From contig NZ_JACXAI010000026.1 of the NCBI RefSeq assembly GCF_014773385.1, positions 1-64,000 of the forward strand: a stretch of 64,000 bases of DNA, in the 5' to 3' direction. A program made the position numbers and the translations under genes. Origin of the DNA: Metabacillus arenae (GTDB lineage: Bacteria; Bacillota; Bacilli; Bacillales; Bacillaceae). The notes below the pieces were generated by a model. The model saw only the letters and a program-made list of their open reading frames with translations. It did not search any database and was not told the origin of the DNA. Positions 26,980 through 37,093 of the stretch are shown in pieces; position 1 is the stretch's first letter; each line of letters opens with the position of its first letter.

Positions 26980-28167
26980 CTAAACTCCTTGCTCTATTTT
27001 CATTTCTACTTTCGTTACTTGTTCTTTGACAAATATACCACGTTTTTCTAATTCTTTGAATATAAGGGTGGGATCAATAAAGGCTTCTTCTGGAATGACA
27101 ATCCCTTTTTGTTGTACCACTCCTTTGGCCAAAAGTTCTGTCGCAATAGCAAATGGAATGGCAACATTTCTTGTGTAGGCTCTTAGTTTTTCCCAGCCCT
27201 TCACACTTCCATCTGAAGACGGGTGAGTATGGGTGAGAGTATGCTTATACGTGTTGCAGTCTTTTTGACCGATCACTTCAATGTGCAAGGCATATCCATA
27301 TAACTCCGTCTCAGTTCCTTCTCTAGATTGATATAAATATTCTGATATACAATCTAAAATACCGACATTCATTCCATTTATTGAAATCTCATCATTCCGT
27401 AAAAAACCATACTCATATAAAGCGCGCACAAGCTTCATGTTTGGCTCCGGCCATTTACCTCTTACTTCTATTAACTTTACACCTTTCCCACTTAAAGCCT
27501 TAGCCAGAGTTTTCGTCTCAGAATGAGGAATAATATATTGGATCCCCTTCCCGTATGGTTCAGGCAGTTCAATTTCTCTTGGTCTTGCAAATGGCGGAAC
27601 CTGTATAAATTCGCCATTTTCATAGACGACCCTTGTTGGAAGATTTGGATCGTATTCATAGGTTGTCGTTTCGGTTATTGATTTTGAGAAGGCAATGGGA
27701 CGATACGATCCATGGCTTACACGGACAGATTCCACTGTATCAAGCTGACCTGCTGCATGCATCGCCATCATTTGCGTTAATCCAGGCGTCATTCCAAAGC
27801 CAGGCAGACATGTCCTTCCCCTTGAAACAAACAAATCATGGTGCTCATCTTCCTCGCCAAAACCATTTAAATTAATACCATGACAGCCCGCTTCTGCAAT
27901 ACAAGCAGTTGATTTACCATTTAACGTGATTGTCGTACCATCCATCACAATGTCATAACCTTGCATTTTTTTTACTGTATCCTCATGGTCAAATACGTTC
28001 ACCTTTATAAAATCAACACGAGGATCGTCCAGCCATTCTACTACCTTTCTCCCTTCTTCTTCATTAAAATCCGCCACTGTAATTTTTTCAAAAGAAGAGA
28101 ATTGGACTAAATCTAAAATTGCTTCTCGACAAATCTTTCCTGCTCCGCCAAGGCAAAATACTTTCAT
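26980..28167 (-). CDS. Saccharopine dehydrogenase-like oxidoreductase of the phosphonate operon
   Basis: The 395-residue protein has an N-terminal Rossmann fold ([18 protein letters not shown], a G-x-G-x-x-x-x-E-type loop) and a C-terminal saccharopine dehydrogenase-like domain. The start overlaps the phnW stop by 4 bp, so it is translationally coupled to an aminoethylphosphonate transaminase. Known relatives are NAD(P)-dependent enzymes that make or split opine-type secondary amines. A plausible role is oxidising an N-substituted aminoethylphosphonate to release free amine for PhnW; this is inference from context and no substrate is assigned. Confidence 0.75.
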   Translation of the reverse strand: MKVFCLGGAGKICREAILDLVQFSSFEKITVADFNEEEGRKVVEWLDDPRVDFIKVNVFDHEDTVKKMQGYDIVMDGTTITLNGKSTACIAEAGCHGINLNGFGEEDEHHDLFVSRGRTCLPGFGMTPGLTQMMAMHAAGQLDTVESVRVSHGSYRPIAFSKSITETTTYEYDPNLPTRVVYENGEFIQVPPFARPREIELPEPYGKGIQYIIPHSETKTLAKALSGKGVKLIEVRGKWPEPNMKLVRALYEYGFLRNDEISINGMNVGILDCISEYLYQSREGTETELYGYALHIEVIGQKDCNTYKHTLTHTHPSSDGSVKGWEKLRAYTRNVAIPFAIATELLAKGVVQQKGIVIPEEAFIDPTLIFKELEKRGIFVKEQVTKVEMKIEQGV

Positions 28168-29285
28168 ACACTAAAAACCCCCTCACTTAAGTTTACGTCC
28201 TTCACTGTCTCTACTAATCTCTCAATATCTTTAGGATACACTTCACCAATATTTCCTATCCGGAACGTTTCGACCTTAGAAATTTTACCTGGGTATATAA
28301 CAAAACCTTTTTCTTTCAACCTTTTATAAAAACTCTCAAATGTAAATTCACGATTTTTTGGATAAAGAAAAGATGTGATAATCGGTGATTGATCCTCTTC
28401 TTTTAGAAGTGGTTTAAAGCCATTTTCCATCATTCCGCCCACTAATCGTTTTTGATTACATCTGTACCTCTCATATCGGGCAGGTACTCCACCTTCTTTT
28501 TCAAGCTCCAATAATGCTTGGTAAAATGCCCTGACCACATGGGTTGGAGAAGTAAACCGCCACTTTCCATGGTGCTCTTCCATTGTTCTATATTGATCAT
28601 ACAAATCTAGTGATAACGATCTGGCAAAACCTTTACAACCTTCAAGCTCTGCCCGATTTGCAATAACAAATCCGAACCCGGGTACACCTTGAATGCATTT
28701 ATTTGCACTGCTAATTAAGTAATCTATTCTAAGCGCTGAGACATCTATTTGAATTCCTCCAAAGCTGCTCATCGCATCAACAATTGTCACTTTGTGATAT
28801 TCCTTTGCTAAGCGGCATACTTCTTCAATCGGATTGAGCATACCTGTTGTTGTTTCACAATGAACGACAGCAACATGAGTAATATCAAGATCTGTGTCCA
28901 ATATTTTCTTTATCTCTGAAAGATTTGTTGAAGATCTCTCATCAGTTACACTAACGGCAACAGGTATATTCAGCATTTTTGCCATTTGAACAATCCGGTC
29001 CCCATATGCTCCATTGGTTGCGATTAATAGCTTTCCTTTATCCTGTGGAATGACAGAGCCAATAACCGATTCTACGCAAAACGTTCCGCTTCCCTGCATG
29101 AGGACTGCAGTATAAGCATCCGAATCGTTAGCTGCTAAAGCTGTTAACCTGTTTCTTACTTCTTGAACCAATTCATTATAATCTTGATCCCATGTGCACC
29201 AGTCTCTAAGCATAGACATGCGAACTTCTTTAGAAGTCGATAGCGGTCCTGGTGTTAAAAGCAAATAAGGATTTTCCATGTCCAC
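28164..29285 (-). CDS. phnW: 2-aminoethylphosphonate--pyruvate transaminase
   Basis: The 373-residue fold-type I PLP enzyme converts 2-aminoethylphosphonate and pyruvate into phosphonoacetaldehyde and alanine. The N-terminus [14 protein letters not shown] and the PLP lysine in [15 protein letters not shown] are PhnW hallmarks. It lies directly after phnX, whose product consumes the aldehyde, giving a complete two-step route to acetaldehyde and phosphate. Confidence 0.95.
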   Translation of the reverse strand: MDMENPYLLLTPGPLSTSKEVRMSMLRDWCTWDQDYNELVQEVRNRLTALAANDSDAYTAVLMQGSGTFCVESVIGSVIPQDKGKLLIATNGAYGDRIVQMAKMLNIPVAVSVTDERSSTNLSEIKKILDTDLDITHVAVVHCETTTGMLNPIEEVCRLAKEYHKVTIVDAMSSFGGIQIDVSALRIDYLISSANKCIQGVPGFGFVIANRAELEGCKGFARSLSLDLYDQYRTMEEHHGKWRFTSPTHVVRAFYQALLELEKEGGVPARYERYRCNQKRLVGGMMENGFKPLLKEEDQSPIITSFLYPKNREFTFESFYKRLKEKGFVIYPGKISKVETFRIGNIGEVYPKDIERLVETVKDVNLSEGVFSV

Positions 29286-29299
29286 CCCACCAATCCAAT

Positions 29300-30100
29300 T
29301 TAAGAATGATTTATACTTAAATGATTATTTATCTCCTCAAGAACACTAGGAAGCTCTTCAAAGCGATCAATTACATAGTGAGCTCCAGCTTGGAAGAAAC
29401 GTTCTCTGATAGCCGCCATCTTTTCAGTTAATACGCTTGATTCCATTCCTTCAACCTCTTCCTGCGAAAGTCCAAGCTCATTACTTCCTAAAATAATCCC
29501 AACTGTCAACATACCGGCATTTAGCCCTTCCTTCATATCTGCCACTGTATCTCCGACCTTCACAAGCCTTTTCATCGGGAAAATGCCTAGCTCCATTGCG
29601 TTTAAATAGCACATCCAAGGAAAAGGCCGCCCTTCTTTCACATCATCAGGAGTAGCAAGATAGTCAGGTTCATACCCTTTTTCCTTTGCTTTAGGTGCGA
29701 CAATATTCATCATATCCTTTGTATAGCCTGTGGTTGAGCCGATTTTATACCCTAGCTCGCGAAGCTGTTCAACAGTTTGCAAAACTCCTGGAATCGGGGT
29801 TGTATACTGAGGAAGTACTTCAAACAGCATATATTCAAAATTTTCGTACATTTCATTGATATCCCTTTGAGTAGGAGCTTGCCCATGAACCTCAAGCCAT
29901 TTCCCTTTTACCCGCGGCATTTCAGCAATTGCCCGGACATGGTCAAGCTTAGGCAGACCCATTGGTTCTCTCGCTTCCTCAGCCGAGATTTCTACACCTT
30001 TCTTTTTAAAAATTTCTATAAATACCTTTAAGGGGGCAAAGCACCCATAATCAATTACTGTTCCAGCCCAATCTAAAACAATACCCTCAACTTTGTTCAT
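29300..30100 (-). CDS. phnX: Phosphonoacetaldehyde hydrolase
   Basis: The 266-residue HAD-superfamily enzyme cleaves the carbon-phosphorus bond of phosphonoacetaldehyde. The nucleophile is Asp10 (VLDWAGT) and the Schiff-base lysine in the cap domain is Lys51 ([14 protein letters not shown]), equivalent to Lys53 of the Bacillus cereus enzyme. Later HAD motifs are GSTTGYT and [12 protein letters not shown]. It follows the permease by 12 bp. Confidence 0.96.
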   Translation of the reverse strand: MNKVEGIVLDWAGTVIDYGCFAPLKVFIEIFKKKGVEISAEEAREPMGLPKLDHVRAIAEMPRVKGKWLEVHGQAPTQRDINEMYENFEYMLFEVLPQYTTPIPGVLQTVEQLRELGYKIGSTTGYTKDMMNIVAPKAKEKGYEPDYLATPDDVKEGRPFPWMCYLNAMELGIFPMKRLVKVGDTVADMKEGLNAGMLTVGIILGSNELGLSQEEVEGMESSVLTEKMAAIRERFFQAGAHYVIDRFEELPSVLEEINNHLSINHS

Positions 30101-30112
30101 CCTTACTCCTCC

Positions 30113-31870
30113 TTATGATTTTTGCCAGATAGCAGATCGCTTTCGAATGGCTTTGGTTGATACTTCGTAGATAATACGTACAGCGATGTTCGTCACGACA
30201 ATTAAAACACTCATGGCTGCGGCAGATGCTACATTTCCTGCATCATCCATATTAACGATCGAAATTGCTGCCAGCTTGAAGTCCGCTGAATATAAGAAAA
30301 TAACAGCTGAAACGGTGACCATTGCATTCACAAAATAATACATCGCCATTTCTAAAATGGCCGGCAGGCACATCGGCAATGTGATCGTAAAAAATGTTTT
30401 ATAGAACGGAACTCCCATTGATTCAGACACTAAGTCATATTCCTTATCCAACTTTTTCAATGCTGTTGTCGCCGTTATAAACGTGACAGAATAAAAGTGG
30501 ACAATATTTGCAATAACAATAATTGCGATCGTTCCATATAAAAAGTTGAAAGGATTGCTTAATTCAAATCCAAACAACGTAAAATCCTGTTTACTAAAAA
30601 AGAAAATGTAACTTAAACCAATGACTAAACCTGGGACTGCCAAAGGTAAAATGGATAGAAAGTAGCTTATCTTTCTTAGTCCTGTCATTCTCCTGAACTT
30701 TTCAATGACATATGCATAAATAAACGTAAAGATTGTTCCAAAGACTGCTGTGAGCGCCGAAGCTATTAAACTATTTTTATATGCGGATAATCCATCTCCA
30801 GAGAAGCTATTAAACTGAAAATGTTCAATGGTTAAACTCAAATCGTAGGGCCAAATTTTGACACTCGCTGCAAGCAAAACGGAAAGCATTAGGATCAAAA
30901 TCACCATTGATATACCCGAACAATAGAAGAAAGCAAGTATATCTCTCCGCTTATTTTTCTTCAGTTGGTAGGGAACAGATTTTGATGTTAAATAGTTTAC
31001 TTGTTTTCTTTGAGTGAATTGATCTATTCCAAAAGCAAAGACTGCCGGCAGCATTAAGATCATCCCTACTGCAGCTCCCATTGCCATATTTTGTTGACCA
31101 ATCACTTGTTTATAAACATCTGTTGCGAGCACATCATACTGCCCGCCTAAAATCTTAGGCGCTCCATAGTCGGTAAAGCTTAATGTGAAGACGACAAACA
31201 GAGAACTAATCAAGCCATATTTAACGGATGGAAGTGTAATAACAAAAAACTTTTTCATATTGTTTGCTCCCATCGTATCAGCTGCTTCATATAGGCGATT
31301 ATCTGACCCTTGCAAAGCAACAACCATAATGAGAAAAGCTTGCGGAAAGGTGTAAATCACCTCTGCTATCACAATCCCAATTGGGCCATATAAATCAATT
31401 TTCACCCCCGGCAGCATGTTAAAAAATCCATTTGTAACCATCCCTTGGTTCCCAAATAAATACACAAGCGCTATCCCATGCATCATTGTAGGAGCGAATA
31501 AAGGTAATAACGCTGAATATCGAAAGAACGTCTTCCCTTTGACATTGGTTCGTACGATTGCATAGCTATAGGCGAAAGCAAGACTCACAGATAGTACAGT
31601 AGTTAGAGTTGAAACAAATAGCGTGTTTTGTAAAGACTGCAGGAGAGCGGGTGTTTGAAAATATCGTATAAAGTTCTCGAGTCCTGCAAATGCTCCTTTT
31701 TCATTTAAAAAAGCTTGTACAAACAATGACAGCAGCGGAAACACAAGGACAATACATAGGGACAACACCACGAGGAAAATAAGAATCCGCTGCAGCCACT
31801 CGTTTGTACCAGCTTTTTGCCTGATCGCTTTTTTCTTATTAAAAATCGCTACCTTTTCTGCTAATTGCAT
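30113..31870 (-). CDS. 2-aminoethylphosphonate ABC transporter permease (fused two-domain)
   Basis: The 585-residue protein carries two binding-protein-dependent permease domains in one chain, each with about six membrane segments and an EAA loop (ADTMGANNMKKFFVITLP near 200; SESMGVPFYKTFFTITLP near 490). This is the FbpB/PhnU2-type architecture. With the neighbouring ATPase and binding protein it should import aminoethylphosphonate or related phosphonates. It starts immediately after the ATPase stop. Confidence 0.9.
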   Translation of the reverse strand: MQLAEKVAIFNKKKAIRQKAGTNEWLQRILIFLVVLSLCIVLVFPLLSLFVQAFLNEKGAFAGLENFIRYFQTPALLQSLQNTLFVSTLTTVLSVSLAFAYSYAIVRTNVKGKTFFRYSALLPLFAPTMMHGIALVYLFGNQGMVTNGFFNMLPGVKIDLYGPIGIVIAEVIYTFPQAFLIMVVALQGSDNRLYEAADTMGANNMKKFFVITLPSVKYGLISSLFVVFTLSFTDYGAPKILGGQYDVLATDVYKQVIGQQNMAMGAAVGMILMLPAVFAFGIDQFTQRKQVNYLTSKSVPYQLKKNKRRDILAFFYCSGISMVILILMLSVLLAASVKIWPYDLSLTIEHFQFNSFSGDGLSAYKNSLIASALTAVFGTIFTFIYAYVIEKFRRMTGLRKISYFLSILPLAVPGLVIGLSYIFFFSKQDFTLFGFELSNPFNFLYGTIAIIVIANIVHFYSVTFITATTALKKLDKEYDLVSESMGVPFYKTFFTITLPMCLPAILEMAMYYFVNAMVTVSAVIFLYSADFKLAAISIVNMDDAGNVASAAAMSVLIVVTNIAVRIIYEVSTKAIRKRSAIWQKS

Positions 31871-32884
31871 TTAAACAACCACCTGTTCCTTATATGCTAG
31901 TATGCGGTTTTCAGGTAAGGTAATCGCCAATTGGCTGCCTTTTTGGATGTTTAGCCTATGGGCGATATGAGCGGAAACATCCACCTTTACTAATTCATTG
32001 AATAACGAAGATGTTGGTTCAACAACCTTTACTTTTAGGCGGTAAACAGGGCCTTTAAATTCAACAGTCTCTACAATAGACAACAAACCATTTTCCTCTG
32101 TAACTTTAATATGCTCAGGCCGTATTGCTACAACATCCTTAAGATTCGAATGTTTATTGATAAAATTAATCGAACCGATAAAGTCCGCAACAAATGGGTG
32201 ATTCGGTTGATAATAAACTTCTTGTGGAGTACCTGTTTGAACAATCTTCGCATTATTCATCACAATAATTTTGTCTGCCATGGTCAGCGCTTCTTCTTGA
32301 TCATGGGTGACCATGATTGTTGGTATCCCTGTCTTTTCTTGAATCATACGGATTTCATATCTCAACTTTTCCCTGACCTTGGCATCAAGCGCTGACAGCG
32401 GCTCATCTAATAATAGAAATTCAGGTGATAATGCAAGAGCTCTTGCTAGAGAAACACGCTGCTGCTGTCCACCTGATAACTGCGCAGGATGTTTGTCCAT
32501 TACATGTAATAGATCAACCAGCTCCAGTGCTTCCATTGCTTTTTCACGAACCTGCTGTTTAGGGATTTTCTTAGCTTTTAAACCAAATTCAACATTTTTC
32601 AAAGCAGTTAAATTCGGGAACAAGGCATAGGATTGAAAGACAATGCCGAAGTTCCTTTTAGCAGGCGGTAAATTGGTGATGTCCCTTTCGTTAACATAAA
32701 TTCTCCCTTTTGTTGCTTGATCCAAACCGGCAATTAGACGCAATAAAGTAGTTTTCCCGCAGCCACTCGGACCCAGAAGACAAACAAACTCATTTTTATT
32801 CATCTGAAAAGAAATTTGCTCTAATGCTGTAAATTGTCCAAAGTGCTTGCTGACACCTTCTACCTTTAAAAAAGAATTTGTCAC
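31871..32884 (-). CDS. 2-aminoethylphosphonate ABC transporter ATPase
   Basis: The 337-residue ATPase has Walker A GPSGCGKTT (about 38-46), signature LSGGQQQR, Walker B LLLDEP and the H-loop VTHDQEEALTMAD, plus a C-terminal TOBE-like domain. It resembles the PhnT/PotA/FbpC group. It is separated from the binding-protein gene upstream by 293 bp that include a hairpin repeat, and is adjacent to the permease downstream. Confidence 0.92.
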   Translation of the reverse strand: MTNSFLKVEGVSKHFGQFTALEQISFQMNKNEFVCLLGPSGCGKTTLLRLIAGLDQATKGRIYVNERDITNLPPAKRNFGIVFQSYALFPNLTALKNVEFGLKAKKIPKQQVREKAMEALELVDLLHVMDKHPAQLSGGQQQRVSLARALALSPEFLLLDEPLSALDAKVREKLRYEIRMIQEKTGIPTIMVTHDQEEALTMADKIIVMNNAKIVQTGTPQEVYYQPNHPFVADFIGSINFINKHSNLKDVVAIRPEHIKVTEENGLLSIVETVEFKGPVYRLKVKVVEPTSSLFNELVKVDVSAHIAHRLNIQKGSQLAITLPENRILAYKEQVVV

Positions 32885-33004
32885 AACTCGTCCACCCTTT
32901 CTGGAAGTGAGAAGCTAGATGCAAGAATATAGAAATCAGCGAAAAACCCGATCTCTTATAAATAACCACCTTAAGCTCCTTCGTACTTTGTCTAACTTTA
33001 CCTT

Positions 33005-33140
33005 TTGAATTGATAAGAAAATCCTCATGGCCTGGTCCTTTGGCGACAAAGACGAGCCGCCAGCAGGTTGTTCTTTAACTTTCTCAGCGGATAGGCTTAT
33101 GTAGGAGTAGCTGATAGCGCCTTGACCCAGACATGGGAAT
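33005..33140 (+). repeat. Dispersed hairpin repeat, copy B, inside the phosphonate operon
   Basis: TTTGGCGACAAAGACGAGCC, CAGCAGGTTGTTCTTTAAC, TTTCTCAGCGGATAGGCTTATG match the family. It fills the gap between the binding-protein gene and the ATPase gene, which are co-directional on the minus strand. There it could act as a processing or stabilising hairpin after the first cistron. Confidence 0.8.
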
Positions 33141-33177
33141 TTGCAGCCTTGCCATGAGATCGTTCTGCCAGAATTAT

Positions 33178-34248
33178 TTATTCTTTTGGTTCGGCTTTGC
33201 CTCCAAATTCAGACTCCCACTTTTCCAGGATAGAATCACGATTTTTTGCAGCCCATTTAAGATCATTTTCCTTATACATTTTGTCTTCCACGGTTTCTGG
33301 AAACCCTTCAGGCTTTTCAAAATCGTTTTCCATTGTAGAGAAACCATTTGCATCATAATATTTTTTCATGACATCTTCAGAAACAGCCCAATCCAAGAAT
33401 GCCTTTGCTGCCTCTTCGTTTTTCATATTTTCTTTATTAATAAGGCCATTTGCCTCAACATCCCAGCCTAAACCTTCCTCAGGCATGATGACCTCAACAG
33501 GTGCGCCTGTTTGCTTTTGAGTGACACCGCTGTATACAAGTGAAATTCCAATCGGATATTCACCTGATGCTGCCTGTTTTGCAGGCTTTGAACCAGAGTG
33601 AGTATAGGCTGCTATATTCTCATGAAGATCAGACATATATTCCCATGCCTTTTCTTCACCCATCATTTGCACCCAAGCATTTACGGTTAAGTACCCAGTA
33701 CCAGACGAAGCAGGATGAGGCATAACAATTAGCCCTTTATATTCCGGCTTACTTAAATCTTCATATGATTTAGGGTTTGGCAGATTACGCTTTTTAAGTT
33801 CTGTCGTATTCACAACAACCCCTGTCATAAAGGCTGTATTCCCTACCCATTTTTCCGGTTGCTCAGAATCTTTATATTCTGGTAAAACTTTTTCTGAACC
33901 TTTCGGGGTGTACCCTTTTAACAAATCTTTTCCTTCAAGCGCCAGAAGACTTGAAGCAGCAAGTCCCCAAACGACGTCAGCCTTCGTATTCTCTCCTTCA
34001 GCCAGCAGCTTAGCTGTTACAACTCCTGTAGAATCTCGCACAATATTCAATTCGACGTTCGGATATTGTTCTTCAAACGATTTTAAGTATTCAGGGATTA
34101 ATTCTTCTTCAATAGCTGTGTAAACCGTTAATTCTCCTTTAACCTTTTCGTTTGCTGATTGTTTTCCGTTGCTTGAATTTGAGCCGCAAGCTGCTAACAC
34201 TGAAAGAGATAAAATTAATATAAATACTTTTATTATGTGGTTTTTCAT
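33178..34248 (-). CDS. 2-aminoethylphosphonate ABC transporter binding lipoprotein
   Basis: The 356-residue extracellular lipoprotein has a signal peptide with lipobox LAAC (Cys21) followed by a Ser/Asn-rich linker, then a class of binding protein like Fe(III)/phosphonate receptors (GELTVYTAIEEELIPEYLKS). It is the first gene of the operon. AAAGGAG site upstream. Assignment to aminoethylphosphonate rests on the phnW/phnX neighbours. Confidence 0.9.
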   Translation of the reverse strand: MKNHIIKVFILILSLSVLAACGSNSSNGKQSANEKVKGELTVYTAIEEELIPEYLKSFEEQYPNVELNIVRDSTGVVTAKLLAEGENTKADVVWGLAASSLLALEGKDLLKGYTPKGSEKVLPEYKDSEQPEKWVGNTAFMTGVVVNTTELKKRNLPNPKSYEDLSKPEYKGLIVMPHPASSGTGYLTVNAWVQMMGEEKAWEYMSDLHENIAAYTHSGSKPAKQAASGEYPIGISLVYSGVTQKQTGAPVEVIMPEEGLGWDVEANGLINKENMKNEEAAKAFLDWAVSEDVMKKYYDANGFSTMENDFEKPEGFPETVEDKMYKENDLKWAAKNRDSILEKWESEFGGKAEPKE

Positions 34249-34397
34249 TGTTTTTCTCCTTTTTTATTAATTTTGTTTCTTAAGTACAATATAAAACCAC
34301 ATTATTGAGCTAGTATTAATAAATTGTAAAGATATTGTTTTTTTGTGTATTTCATTTGTTTTAAGTTGTTTTTTAAAAAATTAAGCTTAAAAACAAC

Positions 34398-34431
34398 AAA
34401 AAAGAACCATGGCCAAAATGACCAATGGTTC
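34398..34431 (-). terminator. Terminator of the Cdd1-family gene
   Basis: On the minus strand GAACCAT/ATGGTTC, extended by partial pairs, precedes six Ts. It lies about 20 bp beyond the stop at 34453, just upstream of the phosphonate operon. Confidence 0.8.
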
Positions 34432-34452
34432 CCTTTGTTTGGTTTAAAAGCT

Positions 34453-34917
34453 TTATTCATGCCAGGCCTTAGAAGGTCTGTCACTTGGATATCCATGCTT
34501 TTCTCTATAGGCTTTTCTTTCCTCTGTGAAATCCCACCAGTTTTTCTTACTCCCTGGGTGATTCGCATGATGGACTATACATCTTATAGAATCCTCGACA
34601 CAAGGATCCATCCATACCCCGTAATATTTTTCCAATTCGAGCGTTAAATCTTCCCCGCGGCAGTTTCTAATTTCCTCAAATGAATGGTAGCCAAGATCTA
34701 TCACAACCCAATTGGCAAGCTTTGGACCGATAGAGGGAATGGCTTGAAATAAAGCTAATGCAATTAGCTCCTTTGCTCTATTTTGAGAAATTTTAAGGCA
34801 CTTGGCCAGTTCCTCTTCCTTGTAATTTTTCACGGCAGAAAGCCTGATTTTATTTTTTCTAAGGCAGTCCCGTTCCTGATCTGTTAAGGGAAGCTTTGGC
34901 GTCTTCTCGTTTCCCAT
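34453..34917 (-). CDS. Cdd1-family helix-hairpin-helix protein
   Basis: The 154-residue protein has the Cdd1/pathogenicity-locus signature around 60-115: AIPSIGPKLANWVVIDLGYH, then VWMDPCVEDSIRCIVHHA. The helix-hairpin-helix suggests nucleic acid binding; the family includes proteins loosely annotated as mitomycin resistance. Real function unknown. The C-terminal tail is rich in Trp, Lys and Arg. Confidence 0.8.
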   Translation of the reverse strand: MGNEKTPKLPLTDQERDCLRKNKIRLSAVKNYKEEELAKCLKISQNRAKELIALALFQAIPSIGPKLANWVVIDLGYHSFEEIRNCRGEDLTLELEKYYGVWMDPCVEDSIRCIVHHANHPGSKKNWWDFTEERKAYREKHGYPSDRPSKAWHE

Positions 34918-34991
34918 CCAAATTTCACCTTCTTTTAAACAAACGTTTGATTATATTATTGAACGTTCATTTTTTATGTAAACTTATATTT

Positions 34992-35513
34992 TTATAATGT
35001 TATCCAATACCTTAAAACCACATTCCCATTATCTTCAACGAATTCAGATTCCAATTTTCCATGATTGCTTACTATCGTTTTTGAAGAGGCTGTATTATCT
35101 TTATCACAAGTAACTAGTACCCTCTCCAGTCCAAGGTCCCTCGCTTTTTCCAATGCAAGCCTTAACATCATTTTGGCATATCCATTTTCACGAGCACTCG
35201 GCCGGACTCCGTATCCAATATGTCCGCCCTTTTTTAGCAAGTACTCATTTAAACGGTGACGAATATTTACAGCACCTAGCATCACATTGTCCTTATTCAT
35301 CAGCCAGTAGGTAGAATGTGGCACAAAGGTTTCTGGAATATTAATCCCTTCTTTATAATCATTCATTTTTTCAATAAGCGTGGAAAAAGGCTTCGGCTCA
35401 AGTCTTAACACAAAAGGAACCATGGTTTCTCCTGCTTCACACCATTCTTGCACCATTTCTTCATAAGCTTTTTGAAAAGAAAGGGCTGGCTCTACTAATC
35501 TTACACCGTTCAT
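34992..35513 (-). CDS. GNAT-family N-acetyltransferase
   Basis: A protein of about 173 residues with the acetyl-CoA binding loop GYGVRPSARENGYAKMMLRL in motif A and VTCDKDNTASSKTI after it, typical of GNAT proteins acting on small molecules. The acceptor is unknown. I chose the ATG at 35513 because AGAGGTGAT precedes it; an upstream in-frame ATG at 35534 overlaps the preceding gene by 4 bp and lacks a site. Confidence 0.85.
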   Translation of the reverse strand: MNGVRLVEPALSFQKAYEEMVQEWCEAGETMVPFVLRLEPKPFSTLIEKMNDYKEGINIPETFVPHSTYWLMNKDNVMLGAVNIRHRLNEYLLKKGGHIGYGVRPSARENGYAKMMLRLALEKARDLGLERVLVTCDKDNTASSKTIVSNHGKLESEFVEDNGNVVLRYWITL

Positions 35514-35530
35514 ATCATCACCTCTAAAAG

Positions 35531-36166
35531 TCATAGCGCTGCACTTTTCTTCTTGTTCCCTGTTTTCACTATTTCCAGGAGTCTTCTAAGCCATTTTAAA
35601 GCATACTGAAAGACAGGGCTTTGGATAAGCGTATAAATAAATGAAACGATAAAAATTGGACCACCTAGTAAAAAGCCAATGAACAAAACAACACTTTCTA
35701 CTAAAATACGGGCTCTGCTAATGGACATCCTAGTCTTATCACTGATTAATAGCATAAACCCATCTCGGGGACCTGCCCCCATCCCTGCTGCAACATACAT
35801 TCCTCCCCCGACCCCTGTAATCACTATCCCGCAAAATAGAATGAAATAGTCCAACCATGTATACGTGGCTTGAGGCAGTATATCCAACCACAGGAAGAAA
35901 TCCATAATCGGACCAATTAAAATGGCATTTAAAAAAGTTCCATAATGAATATACCTTCGATCAACGATAAGAGAAATAAGAATAAGGAAAAGTCCGCAAA
36001 TGACTGCCCAAGTTCCAATCGTAAGGCCAAATCTTTCAAAAAGGGAAACATTCAGAACCTCCCAAGGATGAAGACCGAGAAACTGAACCTTGACAGCAAT
36101 CGCGTTACCAAGAGCATACAGAACAAGCCCAAAAAAGAAAAAAATCCCCCTCACTGCTATAATCAT
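35531..36166 (-). CDS. YczE/YyaS/YitT-type membrane protein
   Basis: The 211-residue protein has about five membrane segments and the family stretch GVGGGMYVAAGMGAGPRDGFML near 120-140. YczE-like proteins are of unknown biochemical function. It precedes the GNAT gene with almost no gap. It diverges from the DUF1992 gene. Confidence 0.8.
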   Translation of the reverse strand: MIIAVRGIFFFFGLVLYALGNAIAVKVQFLGLHPWEVLNVSLFERFGLTIGTWAVICGLFLILISLIVDRRYIHYGTFLNAILIGPIMDFFLWLDILPQATYTWLDYFILFCGIVITGVGGGMYVAAGMGAGPRDGFMLLISDKTRMSISRARILVESVVLFIGFLLGGPIFIVSFIYTLIQSPVFQYALKWLRRLLEIVKTGNKKKSAAL

Positions 36167-36354
36167 CTGTTATCACCACTATTTTCTTAAATACTTCAAC
36201 ATCTTAAAAATCCTATTTACCATATTATGCTATTCCAATAAGAAAGAATCAATTAATTGGTTTCGAGGATTTCCTAAACTACCTTAACAAGGAAACTGAA
36301 GGCCTCCTATTGAATAGTAATAGAAAGTGATGTTTACTAATGGAGGTGTTCAAT

Positions 36355-36723
36355 ATGAAGGATCATGATCACACGAATTGGATAGATTCTATTTTTCAAG
36401 AGGAAGAGAAAAAAGGAAACGTAAATAAGCTCCCCGGATTTGGAAAACCGCTTCCTAAAAAATCACTTGAAGGGGACATTTTCACAAACATTGTAAAACG
36501 CGCTAACTACTTGCCTGTATGGGTCAGCACTCAAAAATCAATTCACGAAAAGATCGAAAAGGCGATCAATCTCCTATCTTATAATCAATTAGCAGAAGCA
36601 GAAAAGCTCGTAGAAGAAATTAATATCGCGATTAAAAAATATAATTCCATATGCCCGCCTTCCATGCAAAAATGCCTTGTACAATTGGAGAAGCTATCAG
36701 ATCAGCAAAAATATTGGGAATGA
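36355..36723 (+). CDS. DUF1992 (DnaJ-C28-like) protein
   Basis: The 122-residue protein has the DUF1992 core: an N-terminal helix, the loop NKLPGFGKPLP, then ILKRANYLPVW-like TNIVKRANYLPVWVST and a helix pair. Bacterial members are cytoplasmic and uncharacterised. I chose the ATG at 36355, 6 bp after GGAGGTG; the ATG at 36340 lies before that site. Confidence 0.85.
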   Translation: MKDHDHTNWIDSIFQEEEKKGNVNKLPGFGKPLPKKSLEGDIFTNIVKRANYLPVWVSTQKSIHEKIEKAINLLSYNQLAEAEKLVEEINIAIKKYNSICPPSMQKCLVQLEKLSDQQKYWE

Positions 36724-36818
36724 TAATGTAATAATTAATAGGTAAGTCTCAAGAGTTAAATAAACAGTGGATGGCGCAAATTTAACCTTGATCTAGACAG
36801 TATCACTCTTGTCTAGAC

Positions 36819-36930
36819 AATAATTTTTCAAATCGGCAAATAATAGTTCGCTTCCAGATAATAAATCTTCAAAATCGGCAAATAAATTTTACGACTCGGC
36901 TCAAATAAGGGGAGCTTCAGACAATAAAAC
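36819..36930. repeat. Degenerate array with about 21-bp period (AATAA-type)
   Basis: AATAA recurs at 36819, 36839, 36860, 36881, 36904 and 36923, that is every 20, 21, 21, 23 and 19 bp. The intervening DNA alternates TTCAAATCGGCAAAT and TTCGCTTCCAGATAAT types. A 5' imperfect repeat of TCTAGACA occurs at 36791-36818. No reading frame is seen in 36724-37093. Compare the arrays at 14295 and 44329. Confidence 0.75.
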
Positions 36931-37093
36931 TTAAATGAAGACAATTTAAGTGGACCTCTCATTAGCTTCTTTGCAATTTAGCTTTTTATGTTTCCTTTCT
37001 ACCATACCCGCTTCTATGCTCGGGCAATCTATTTTTTAATAAAGGAAAATAGGGTACTCTTCTAGTAAAAGGAAAGAACGAAGGAGGTAACAA

